A stretch of DNA of 64,000 nucleotides from Membranipora membranacea. Taxonomy: Eukaryota > Bryozoa > Gymnolaemata > Cheilostomatida > Membraniporidae. The notes beneath the pieces are model-generated. The model saw nothing but the letters and a program-made list of their open reading frames with translations, searched no databases and was not told the origin of the DNA. The stretch covers positions 15,257,001 through 15,321,000 of the forward strand of contig OU612066.1 of the NCBI GenBank assembly GCA_914767715.1, written 5' to 3'. Positions 1-12,253 of this stretch are shown piece by piece (positions within the stretch are counted from its first letter, which is position 1; every line of letters starts with the position of its first letter). The translations under genes and the position numbers were made by a program.

Positions 1-120
1 ATTACCGCCCGGTCACTGGGTCCAAGCACTCCATAGCCAACCCTATCTAATGAGAACCTACATCGCATGAAGCGCTGGTACTCATTGGAACACCCTACCG
101 AACTCGGCTTCTCAGGTAAC

Positions 121-200
121 ACCAGTGGACATGCACGGGAATCGAACCCCGGTCGTCAGATCGATGATCCAACCTGCTAACCACTAGGCTAACCTGATAA
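121..200 (-). repeat. tRNA-derived SINE-like element
   Basis: On the minus strand it has an A-box-like tagcctagtggttagcagg and a B box ggttcgattcc with correct spacing. The T-arm stem does not pair well and no acceptor stem closes, so it is not a functional tRNA. Confidence 0.55.
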
Positions 201-381
201 CCATTACGTACATATGGTTTGAGGATATGTTTTTGAAGATGGTATGGTTTGAGCAAGAGTAGTCATAATGTATGGAAGAAAAAAGCTTTGGCCTTGTTCA
301 TATTAAACTCCCCACACCATTAGGCATGATGCATAAGACAGTGTCAGGTAACATAGGTAAGGATTTATTATAGATACTTAC

Positions 382-3300
382 ACGGACATACATCACACAT
401 ATGAGGGCAGTAGTCTGCAACGTTAGCTCCACAATTTGTGTAGTAGGTACCACAGTTGGTGTTGTCCTGTGTGCCAGTACAGTTTACTGTAAAATAATTT
501 AACACTCTCATGATGTGATTTTATATTTGATTGACTATAAAAGACTGGATTTGATGGTTGAGTATTGAATCACTACCAGTGTACTCGCTGATAGAGTTGT
601 GATTATACTGATTTACAATGTGAAGGGTTGATCTTGTTTTCACATCATGACTAGGCCTATAGATGGGCTGAAAGTAATTCTAAATCAAGGAATTAATGAG
701 ATCTATGAAGTCCAACATTGATTGTCTATACTGTGACCACAAACGTATAAATATTAATATTTATATGTTTATGACTGTGACTGTGACTGTGACTGCGACT
801 AACAAATAGATCTTACCTGCACAATTCTCTGCAGGTAAATGTAGAGGTCCAGGCTGAACACAAGTGCAGGTGCAAGTGTTCAAATCCAACTTCCCTCCAT
901 TGCTACAAACTGTGCCGTTACAATCTGTTCGAAATTAAAGTAGCCTTCAAAAATGTGCTTCTTGGCAAAGTCAGACAATCTATCTATGAATTCACTTTTT
1001 TGCTTTGCTGAAACGGACAATTAATAGCCAGCCTGCATAATAACTTATTTCTCAATATCCAGGTTGGTGGCCATACCAATTTTTTTATTTAGTGTGAGAA
1101 AACTATTCAGGTCTCAATTGTCAGTAAGATTAAGAGGGCAGGATGCAAGTGGTATTGATATTGATATTTCCAGAGAACTTCAAAGTACAATTTCCTGGAC
1201 ATCCGGATAGTGTATAAGGGTTAGGCTTGTCACGCGGCCACTGGTTTTGGTGGCCGTTTGACAAGGCTATATAAGGGTAATTTGGCTAGTGTTATTAATT
1301 GCCTCATTTCTCACCACATAACCCTTTGAACGGCCCTGATGTGACACAAGTATTAGGGCAGCTGGAGCATTGAGCTCCACTTCTCCTATAGTACGGTCTA
1401 GTCCAATCCCCTAGGTTACCTCTAAAATATCGAATATCATGCAAGTCACAATGCTCGCTCGAGTATATGCAAATTTGTTTTTACTAGATTGGAGAACAGA
1501 AAGAATAACTCCACATACCATAGTCAGGTTGAAATGAAATTGCTTTTTTAGAGATTTAGCACTCAACAAACGCTAACCTAATAACTAAAGTCAAGTCTAA
1601 ACTCACGCTGGTCCGTAGTTACAGACATAGAACTTCCCTACATTAGCACAAGTCGTAAATCCACAACCTATCTTAGAGCTTTCTGACCACACAAGCTGTA
1701 AATAGAAAAACTTGTTATTATAAGCCTTGTCTCTGATCATTACACTATTGTTTTACAGCAGTATTAGATATTATGCCCTAAGTTATTCGGAATCTGCTAC
1801 ACCTTTGTGATGAATGTTAGCATTACAGGCAAAGATACTCATTACTGCTTTGGTTTCAGGAGTAACAAAAGCCACCCCCCCCCCACCCAGTCTATCTTAT
1901 CTTGAACAAATCCTACCTGAGTGTAATGGCCGACGTCTTTGAATACGTTATTTATTTTATCGCCGTATGTGAATATTGTTGTCTCATTGAACCATGACTG
2001 AATAACATGAGACCATTCACCATATCCCCTTGCGAGATTCTGACCAACCCTGAATCTAAAATAATCACAAAAAATTATCCTCCTATGACCTAGAGCACAT
2101 GATAAGGAAGTATTTGTTTGTTTAATTGCCAATTATGTGGAAGATGAAAAATTGACCAGATAGAAACGTAATAGAAAACCAGAATCCAGATTTGCAAAGC
2201 TCCGTATTGAAGAATTGTCTCCTCAATAATGGTGCAGATTTGGTATGATATTTATAGATCTACCTTCCAGGAATTGTTCTTCTACTTGAGGGATCCTCAT
2301 GATCATAGAAACAATTATCCCCCCACTTCTGTGCAATCACTGCTAGCTCATCATCCCAGCTCTACATTATACAACAACAGTAGCAACAACAAAAACAACA
2401 AACAATCATTAAATTTGTATGCACCATGTTCAACATAGAAAGAGAGGGTGTACAGAATGGCTGTTTCTATCCGCTTCAGTTTACTCAATAGATTTAACGC
2501 ACAAGATGAGTTGCCAGCAGTAATTAATTACTTTTTTTTAAATTTTTTTAATGAGATTTATTAACTGAGCTTTTTCTTTGCTTTCACTTTGAAACGATTA
2601 ACCAAGTTATTAGGTAGAGAATTCTTAAAAATGGCAAATTTCAAACTTCAAACTTGAAAACTTACCATCTTCTGCATATTCCTAGCCTCCAATATTGATG
2701 CTCTCAGCTCGTTATGTTGATCCAGAATTTTCTTTGCTTCATCCTCACTTACACCTAAGAATAACGAAATAAAGTATGGATAACAAAAATGTAAATTGAT
2801 ATAGGTCTCAGAAAAACCTTGAAAGTACAATCGCCAAATGATGAGGAAATTATACTCTGGGCAGAATTTATCGACATTGACTTGGAGAATGGAGTGTGTT
2901 TGATTTCAATGACTTTGATCCTGATCCGAACCGACCTGGCTAGGATAAATAGCTCGCCAGCGCCAAATCAAGTACAAGTTTCATTATCCCTTGTCACTAA
3001 TTTCCTACTTTATAACTTAGTGCCCTGAGTCCTATGATTGGTCCTGATGGTTTTTTTCATAACAGATATGCAATTATACTTGATAATCTTCTATATCTCA
3101 AATAAAAATAAATTAAAATTCTAACTGAGAATGCAAAATGAAACCTTATATCTGAATTGGTCTCACAAAAAAAGATCATTACTATTAATCTCTTCATGGA
3201 CAGTTATTATAACAATATCACATATTTTATTTACTTTATAATTCAACATCTAGTTCCTAGCTCCTTCCTACACTCCATAATATATTCACCGATTTTTTTT

Positions 3301-4899
3301 CAACTTTAAGTATCAATGACAGTAGGGTTATTATGAAGTCCCTCTCTGTTACACTGAGATCCCTGGGGCCAATTCCTTGTCAACTCCTTCCTCAAAAATG
3401 GCTGGAATGCCTTAAAACTTCCTCTGTGTTTGAAAATTTCCATACCCCCATGGCGGGAAGGCGCTAAAGCATCCCTCCCGCACCCACCCCGCCTGGCCCT
3501 ACCACTTCAAAACCCATGGATAGCCCTGGGTGTCAGTCTGTTTATTGGTTTGATATTGGACGCCCATGCAAATTCAGAATACAATATTCTTTAAGTTAGC
3601 GAGCAGATACGAAATAATACAAAATACATAATAAAAAATTTCATGATCCCCAATTCAATATCGTCCAAATAAAATGATATTTGACTGACTTATTGAAAAT
3701 ACAAGATGCAGTGTCATCTTATATATATCTGAATATTTTTGTTATAAAAAAGAGACACAAACCTTGTGGGGCCTCAGCATAGTTTGATTTCTTCAGACAT
3801 GCCGTGTGATTGGCTAGCGTCGTAAATTTAGCTTCCAGGCAGTCTGATTGAGCAGATGCAGTTGTCCCAACCTACATATATGTTACAAACACAGAAATAG
3901 AGACCTAGACCGCTCTTGGGAGTCGTCCCACTTTTCGCCAATCGCCTGTATATACGAAATCAGCGATAGGGTTTCTTTCAGGAATTAATTAGATGGACTA
4001 GCTGAAAAACTAACCCACTATCCTTACTACTACCAGGGTGTAACAGGAAATTTCAGGACATTGAAATGCATCAAGATAACAGGCTATCCCTACCACCGAT
4101 AATTGTGGTTAACCAGTAATAACAAAAACCGCAAATACTGGTTAGGCATATAATATATGTATCGATGTCTATGGTTACATACATCAATAATATACACTCA
4201 TATCGCAAACAAAAATGAAATATGCAATAATTGATACAGGCCAATAGACAATAGATCATTTAATGATCTATTATAAAGTTGTATTGTTAAAACAGCTTCA
4301 TGGATTTTTTGCAGTTCTTTTGACAGGCATTAATAAACATCAATCTTCGTTGTAGTCTTTAGTTATACCAAGGAGTAACAGGCTGTTACTCCTTGGTTAT
4401 AACCATATGAATATTATATACAAATAACTATTTATGCTTACCTGAAAAGTCAAAGCAGCTATCAGAAATGGTAAGAGTCTGATGTCTACAAATCATATAC
4501 ACTCACAAAATTATGTAAAGTTTTATGTATTATAATAATGTCGCTGTCTGTCTATTCAGACTATGACTGCTACAATGTACATGCTAGGAAGAGGCTGTAT
4601 AGCATGGACTAGATTTCCAAGTTAAACCAGTGCGAATCAAGTCGCTACAAGGCCAGAGCTGCAGTGGCTGGTAACAGCATCCTACTGCATGGAACTATAC
4701 AGGAGGGTTCTTTTATCTGTATGCAAGATGTTGTTGTGAAGACATTATTTTTGGTCCTGATTTGAAGGGACTATGTGATCAGTCAAAGTCAAAACAACTG
4801 TTAGTACTGGTAGGGATTTGAACCCACAATTGGCTGGTCAAATGGCACACGCGCTTACCACTGAGCCAAACTGACTGTGTATTACATGTAATATATATA

Positions 4900-4941
<42 letters not shown>

Positions 4942-4980
4942 CAAGTTGTAATAAAAATATTCAAAAGATTACTTACCCAT
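382..4980 (-). CDS. CAP/SCP-domain secreted protein, copy 1 (3' end outside window)
   Basis: Secreted cysteine-rich protein of the CAP superfamily (CRISP/antigen 5/PR-1); the family acts outside the cell, with no single reaction known. Exons, 5' to 3': 4977-4980, 4442-4485, 3763-3871, 2666-2754, 2264-2361, 1917-2055, 1607-1695, 1315-1421, 817-924, 382-486; all phases agree (297 codons plus 1 nt). The first coding exon is only ATGG. Exon 2 gives the signal peptide core (DIRLLPFLIAALTFQ). The CAP domain shows QHNELRA, SWDDELA, VGQNLARGYGEWS, GHYTQ/LVW and FYVCNYGPAGN. It is followed by CSSCPNTC, an EGF-like CNGTVCSNGG module and a six-cysteine ShK-like module (382-486). The last exon, present in copy 2, is not found at 1-381, so it lies outside the window or is lost. 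Tandem paralogue of the gene at 6024-10094. Confidence 0.88.
1221..1270. mobile_element. Family A hairpin (MITE-like)
   Basis: Inverted arms cttgtcacgcggccac and gtggccgtttgacaagg around ggtttt-type centre. Lies in a CAP copy 1 intron. Confidence 0.7.
4804..4876 (-). repeat. tRNA-derived SINE-like element
   Basis: Minus strand ggctcagtggtaagcgcg (A box) and gggttcaaatccc (B box). Next to an (AT)n tract. No closing acceptor stem. Confidence 0.6.
4884..4938. repeat. (AT)n microsatellite
   Basis: Almost pure alternating AT for about 50 bp, in intron 1 of CAP copy 1, directly beside a SINE-like element. Confidence 0.9.
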
Positions 4981-6023
4981 GGTTTAAGATTTCAATTTTA
5001 TTATGGCACCTTTATAGTTATTTTGGATATGGGTTTGACCGAGGTGTTGACTTCTTGGTTAGATTGTGATCAATTGTTTTTCTTGTAGAGTTCAAATTTA
5101 CCCATCAACCTAAGTTTTCAAGTTATCAGCAATGAACTAAACCCAGTTCATTGTTATATTGTTATCAGTATTCATTGTTATTCATTGTTATCAGTAGGCT
5201 ATTCAGTTGATGTACTTCATCAATCTACATGATAATGAATGAGTGTCCACTATTAACTCTGATTTTGATAGATCCTGCTCTTATCTAAACATTTATATTT
5301 CACAGAGAATGATAACATGAAGTTATATGAGACGTTATCACATTCCTGGATGTACAATCATTCATCTTGTTCTACCAGTGAAAAATAATTCATATTACCA
5401 TCATAAAAAACCTTGCACCAGGTCACTTGAATATAACGCACTATTTATTTATGGTAACACTCTATCACAAATGCAATCATGTCAGTTTAAAAATGTTAAT
5501 CTGTAGATACCGGAGTTTTCTGCTCATTCTTGTGAGGAGACAACTCTTAATCTGTATGTTGATATCTTGACTTTAGACAAGGGAGTTTAGGCGACCACAG
5601 AGTTTGGGACATAAATGACAAGACATGTCCCAAAGTCCCTGCCTAGACTGAATTCTCAACAGTTTTTAGTTGGTGCTGGAGCGGACCTATAATTCAGTTG
5701 ACCCCTCTTCTACTAGCCCTGTCCCCCATATATCCACCAAAGACTAAATCAGATATGCTATTACCACAGCCTTTGCTCAATGAACTCCCTTCCTTGCTTT
5801 GCTTCTCTGCTTGTCATCTATTAATTTTTTGATTGTTTCTTTAGTATATTTATTTATGTTTATCTGAAATCTTAGATTCACAATTTAAATCATCTTTTCA
5901 AAATAACATTAATCAATTTGTTACTGATCACAGCTCACAAATAAAATAAGAGAAAAAAGTAGTTTATTATATGGTAGTTCCAGACTGGTCACACACAAAT
6001 TGGTGGAAAAAGACACTAAGTTA
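4981..6023. other. Intergenic region between the two CAP genes
   Basis: No exon was found. It separates the start codon of CAP copy 1 from the stop of copy 2 and should hold the copy 1 promoter. Sequence is AT-rich. The nearby (AT)n tract and SINE-like element lie in intron 1 of copy 1. Confidence 0.5.
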
Positions 6024-9000
6024 TTACCCCAGTGAGCTCATGATAAACCTGATAATGAGAGCGAAAGAGCAGAGCCATACGCTGCAGACTAACTGAGCCC
6101 CACTCCCTCCTGGTGTGGTTTCGGAAGCGTCAGCGTTAGCACCGGGGTTCCCACCGGTTCTTGGTTCTTCTTTATAGTCAAATGCTGCAACTACAAAAAA
6201 GAATGCTGTCAATGTGACTGTATGCTGTCACCTACATTATGTACATATGGTTTGAGAGTAGTTTTTTGAAGAAGGTATGTTTCGAGCATTTGAGCAGGAG
6301 TCGGAGCAACTGAACTTCAGGATCAACTTGTGCTATTTCAAGACAATAGTTGTGTAGTTAGGATGTAGAACAAAGGAGAGAAAATTTTGTCTTCGTTCAT
6401 GACAACTCCCCACTTCATTAGGCATGATATACCAGAGAAACTCAGGTAACATAGATAAGTATTAATCAAAGTTACTTACATGGACATACATCACACATGT
6501 GAGGGCAGTAGTCTGCAGTGTTAGCGCTACAGTCTTTGTAGAAAGGACCGCAGTTGACGTCATCCAGTGTGCCCGTACAGTTTACTGTAAAAAAATTTTC
6601 GATATTACCATGAGCGAGTTTTTTAACCAGTTGTTTTCAAACAGTAAATTGAACTATAACAAGCTCTATATCAAGTAACTAAAAAACTTGAGCTATGATA
6701 TCCAACCTTTATTACACACACTAGCAGACACACGGGCACGCATGTGGTTATTACCTGCACAATTTTCTGCCGGTAAATGTAAAGGTTCTGGCTGAACACA
6801 AGTGCAGGTACAAGAATTCAAATCCAACTTCCCTCCATTGCTACACACTGTGCCGTTACAATCTGTTCCAAATAGAAAGGCATTCGTGAAACAAATTACC
6901 ATACTCTACATTTTGGTGATGTCTGGCCTCGTAATCACTTTAGGCTGATCTCCAAATTGTCTAGGTTGGTTGTAATGAGAGTCAACTTTTCATTTTCAAT
7001 TTGTCCGCAAGATATCAATGCAATTATGAGTGATCTAGGTATCCAAGAATGCAGTGTTTTAGATATTCAAAGGGTATAAGTTCCTTTTTTTATTTGCCTT
7101 ATTTCTCACCACATAATCCTTCAAACAGCCCTGATGTTACACAAGTATTAGGGCAGCTGTCACATTGAGATGCAGCTCTCCTAAAGTACGGTTTAGACCA
7201 ATCTCCGAGGTTACCACTAAAATATCAAACATCATGCAAGTCACAAACTCGAGTACATGCTAATTTGTTTTTACTGGATCGGCGAGAAGAACTCTACAGA
7301 CCAAAGTCAGGATTGGATAAGGTCAATTTTTTAGACAATGGCTGTGATACATATAAATTTCATGCACACTTATGAGGTATTCAACTCACGCTGGTCCGTA
7401 GTTACAGACATAGAACTTCCCTTCATTAGCACAAGTAGTAAAGCCGCATCCTATCTTAGAGCTTGTAGCCCACACCAGCTGTAAGAAAAAAACTTGCCGT
7501 TACAAGCCTTGCTGCTGATCGCAAAAGTTTTTGTTTTTTGGTGTTTCATAGTCATGGTAAGAATGTTTGTTTCTAAAAATTAACAGTGACTTATTCATAG
7601 TTTGCGTTATTATGCCATACCAGAGACTATAATAGTCTCTGGCCATACTATATATTGAAGTGAAGGTAAGGGAAATGTGACGAGCATAGTACTTCAGCTT
7701 TGGCATGACACAATTTGCACCATCTTAAAAACCAAGTTACCTTTCTCTGTCTGTACCTTTTATCTTGTGAAATACTCATATCCATAGATGTTTATAAATA
7801 TTATACGCATAAGGCTATATGTATGATATTATTGGATAACAAGTTTGTTTGTTTGTTTGTTTGTGATTACAACATGCATTTTTGTATTTCATGTCTGAGA
7901 CATAATGATTTTCATTGTTAATATTTATCTTCCATATTTCTATGTTTATTTATTATTGTTTTGTTTTGGCACACTTGGAAGAACATCTTTTTAATGATGA
8001 AGGTTGCTTGTCAATGAATGTTTAAAAAAAATCACTGAATTGTGGCTAAGATTGAGAGATGTGGGAATACCGGGTGCCGTTATTATGAAATGCTATTACT
8101 ATCATGATACTATCATGGATGCCTTTTATATCTCATACTTATCATACCTGGGTGTAATGGCCGATATCTTTGAATACGTTTCTATTTTTATCCCCGTATG
8201 TGAATAATGCTGTCTCATTGAACCATGCCTGGATAACATGGGACCATTCGCCATATCCAATCGCAAGATTCTGACCAACGCTGAATCTAAAATACATGTG
8301 TTTGGTATTATCCTCCTGTGACATAGGTCACATGATAAAAAAGAAGCTAGATATGATCAGGGAGTTTGGGCCCAGGGAGCGTGGGACATCTGGCCCTCCA
8401 TATTGGGACTGTCCCACAACTCCAAATTTAGGATTTTTTCTCCTCCCTTATGAGACCACACAACATGAAAGACTTTTGAAATATGATTAAAATGGTTACC
8501 TTCCAGGAATTGTTCTTCTACTTGGAGGGTCCTCATGATCGTAGAAACAATTATCGCCCCATTTCTGTGCAATCGCTGCTAGCTCATCATCCCAACTCTA
8601 CATTATACAACAACAGTAGCATCAACAAAATCAACAACAATTTATTATAATGTGTATGCACTATGTTCAACATAGAAAGAGAGTTGTGTACAGAATGGTT
8701 AAAATAGAGAGGCTGTTTCTATCCATTTTATTTTACTCAATAGATTTAATGAACAAGATGACTTGCCAGCAGTGATTAAATGTTGTAATCCGACTTACTC
8801 TTTTTAAAATATTTTTTATGAGATCTTTAAACTGAGATTTTTTTCTGCTTTCACTTGGATATGATTATTTTATTTTTAGGTAGAATCTTTTTAGAAATGG
8901 CAATGAACAAACTTCAAACTTCAAAACTTACCATCTTCTGCATATTCCTAGCCTCTAATATTGATGCCCTCAGCTCATTATGCTGTTCCAGAATCTTTTT

Positions 9001-10094
9001 TGCTTCTTCCTCACTTACACCTAAGGATATGGAATCTAATGTGTATAAACAAATGTAAAGTGATATGGGTCTTTGGGTCTCGGAAGTACAGACATGGTAA
9101 AATTATCTTAAAACTGCCAAATGATGAGGAAATTACAGTCTGCGCAGAATTTATCGACATTGACTTAGAGAATGGAGTGTTTGTCTGATTTCAATGACTT
9201 TGATCCTGATCCGAACTGACCTGGCTAGGATAAATAGCCTGCCAGCGCCAAATCAAACACAAGTTTTGGTGGCGCGTTTATCACATTATCCCTTTATCAC
9301 TAAGTTCTTACTTTATGACTCATCGCCCTGAGTCCTATCATTGGTGCTGATGGATTTTTTTCATAACATATCAATGCAATAATATTTGATAATCTTCTAT
9401 ATCCTAAATCAAAATAAATTAAAATTCTAACTCAAAATGCAAAATGCGACGCAACTTTATATTTGAAATTTTTTTAAATGAGACACAAACCTTGAGGTTC
9501 CTCAGCGTAGTCTGAATTCTTCAGGCATGCCGTGTGATTGGCTATCGTCGTATATTTAGCTGCCGGACAGTCTGATTGAGCGGATGAAGTTGTTTCGACC
9601 TAGAAAAAGGTTCAATCATCACTTTAATTACTGTTTTTATGTTATCATTATTTGTTACTGGGTTTATTATTATTTTCCACATAAAGTCAAAAACATAAAA
9701 ACCATACTGTGTGTAGTTATGCCATAACAATTGGCAAAAGTCGAAACTCAAAATACCTGCATTTTTGACAGCCTTTGTTTGACAGCCTTTGCGAGTACAA
9801 CATTTTTGTTGTAGACTTATAAGCATATGGATATTATATAAACATAGTTATTTTTACTTACCTGCAAAGTCAGAGCAGCTACCAGGAATGGTAAGAGTCT
9901 GATGTCTGAAAATTAAATACAGAGTATCGTAGAATTATATATGAAATGTTATATATTTAATTTTTTTAATTTTTTAATTTATTTGTACATTGTAGAAACC
10001 CAAGTTACAAAATAGATGTATGAGCGTGTTATTTTTCTTACATGCAGATAAGGCTCAAGTTGTTATTTAAAAACCAAAAACATAACTTACCCAT
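6024..10094 (-). CDS. CAP/SCP-domain protein with EGF-like and Cys-rich modules, copy 2, probably GPI-anchored
   Basis: Complete tandem paralogue of the gene at 382-4980. Exons, 5' to 3': 10091-10094, 9862-9905, 9491-9599, 8932-9020, 8500-8597, 8148-8286, 7390-7478, 7110-7216, 6755-6862, 6480-6584, 6024-6190. They total 1059 nt (352 aa) with consistent phases, and each exon has the same length as its copy 1 partner. Order: signal peptide (MDIRLLPFLVAALTLQ), CAP domain (QHNELRA, SWDDELAAIAQKWGDNC, VGQNLAIGYGEWS, GHYTQ/LVWATSS, FYVCNYGPAGN), CDSCPNTC, EGF-like CNGTVCSNGG, six-cysteine ShK-like module, then a Gly/Thr-rich linker (TGGNPGANADASETTPGGSG) and a short hydrophobic C-terminus ending IIRFIMSSLG. 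That ending fits a GPI-attachment signal or a tail anchor (inference). The CAP assignment is firm; the biological role is unknown. Confidence 0.9.
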
Positions 10095-12253
10095 GGTTTA
10101 AGCTTTCGATTTTACATGGCACTTTGTTCCTCGATCGTTATTTCGGTTATGAGATTGACCAAGGTGTTGACCCCTTAGTTAGATTGAGATGGTTTGTTTG
10201 TATACCAGTGCTCTAATTGGTGTTTACAACACTCCCATTGCTGTTCAAGCTATCAAACTTTGTTAATTTCTTCTTTCTATCACCTTAATTTTGAGGTTAT
10301 CAATTTGCAGTTGCTGTGTTTTATCAATTTACGTGATAATGAATGGCTTCCCTTTATTTATTCTAAATTTGATGGATCACACTCTGATCTCATTTAAAAT
10401 ATTTCAGCAAGTAAGATAAGACAGGTTGTATGATACTTTACAGTCCTGGATATGATATCAGTCTCCTCTATCTATAGTTGTTACCTGTAAAACCACACGA
10501 AAATTCTTGGTCTCAATTAATCACCATAATAAAACATAATATAAATATAATTCCGCCCTGCACAGAGTGATAAAAGCTGATATGAGGCCTAATAACCTTG
10601 TAATAATTGCAGTTGTCATGGTCTAAAAATCGCACCTATTTTTGTTCAGGTTTATATCGTTTTGATATTTGATATTCATAGCGTGCTGAGTTCTGCTAAA
10701 CTAATCCGAAATATATTGGTTCTTGTAAACTTATTTATACTACTACCAGAGAACTTCCGCAGCTTCGTTGTTGAAAAGAGATTGCAATTATTATGATTGT
10801 AATGCTTTCACCAACGCAAACACATTACCAAAAAATCTGCTATGAGGCACACTCTTGTGATAAAAAACCTCTTCACCTTTTGATTCAGATTTTGGAACAT
10901 TAAACATTTAAACTTTAGGTATTAGTGGCTCTAATTTCTCAATATATCATGAGAGGAGAACTCTTTAACTTTATTGTTGCCGAAGTGATTGTAACTCTTA
11001 CACTACTACTGAGCAGAGACAAACTGAGACAGACCTTAGGATTTTAAACCAATTCATTTTAACCAAAGTGGCTGATTATCGAATCAAGTGACGTGTTAGT
11101 GTTTACGATCGAAGGCCGATACAGACTGATGTTCAAAATTGATTCTTGTGCCGTATCTGTTTGCCTTAACATATTCAGGAACCGCTAGAAACTGATGGTA
11201 TGGCCGATGGAAATTTCAGGTAATAGGTCTTACATAATACTTTGTAGAATTATTGTCATTGTAGAATAAGTCTGCATCGATGTGATGGAAACAGCTGTAT
11301 TCTGACACCGCGAGTGAATATATTGCAGGTGTCAAGCATGTAGGGCTAGACAGCACCTTTCACAGGATGGTGATTTGGGTTTAGTTCGTGCTCATGGTAC
11401 TTTAGTATTCATTTATTGGCCTGCGTGGGTGTTATGTGGGTGCCTTTTCGGGATTATTCAAACAAGTAACGCTGTCAATAGAATCAGATGTCTGTGTATA
11501 CAAAAATTTCCTGTTCATTTTTTTCTCATTAGTGTGTTCATTCAATACAGGCAAACATAAACAAACTAATTTGCAGTCAGCAACTAACTGTGACTGGTGA
11601 CTTTTATTTCTGTGCAGATTATGTCAGCGCAATGCAATATTATATAACTGCCATTGTTATACAACAGTTCGCTCCAAAATAGATGAAAATAGTGACTATT
11701 TATACTTTTGTTGAACAACTAAAATTATTAATATTGATCCTGTGAATTTCATAATTAATGTTAGCTCTTATAGTCTAGGCTCGTGGAAAATTGCCATTTT
11801 AATTAGACTTCATCCATGATATAGTGCATGTGTTTTGTTTGCTCATCATTAAAGGTTCGAATTCAACAACTCGCATCAGGTGTCAAGACTTTTCTGCGAT
11901 CTGCTGACTGTTTCTATTTCAGACGTATCAACGGCAGCAAAAATATCAGGTGAGTGAAATAACTTGTGTACTGAAATAATTTTATCGTAACAGCAGTCAA
12001 TATTTCTTACTACTGTAAACAGCTAGAGTTTGGTTGAGTTTGTTTGGGGGTGACTTTATTTTAGCTAGCACTTATTTCAGCTAGCTAAGATGCGAGCTGT
12101 TACAAAGTAATGAAGGAGAGCTTATGTTAGCTTAATAGATTTCTCTATTACAAGCTTGTGCAAAGATGCAAGCTCTAGTGTATCAATTTTTCATATGGGC
12201 CACCATAGAGAGTTTGTTTTACATTATTCCCCTGTGATGTACAGAGACAAAGC
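10095..12253. other. Intergenic region upstream of CAP copy 2 and the KCNE-like gene
   Basis: Divergent intergenic region with no supported protein exon. A possible 27-nt 5' UTR exon for the downstream gene lies at 11923-11949, bounded by ctatttcag and gtgagt; it would splice to the acceptor just before 12245. Otherwise I see AT-rich non-coding sequence. Confidence 0.4.

Noticed and set aside
121-200. Possible tRNA gene
   Set aside because: A and B boxes are present but the T-arm and acceptor stems do not pair; SINE-like.
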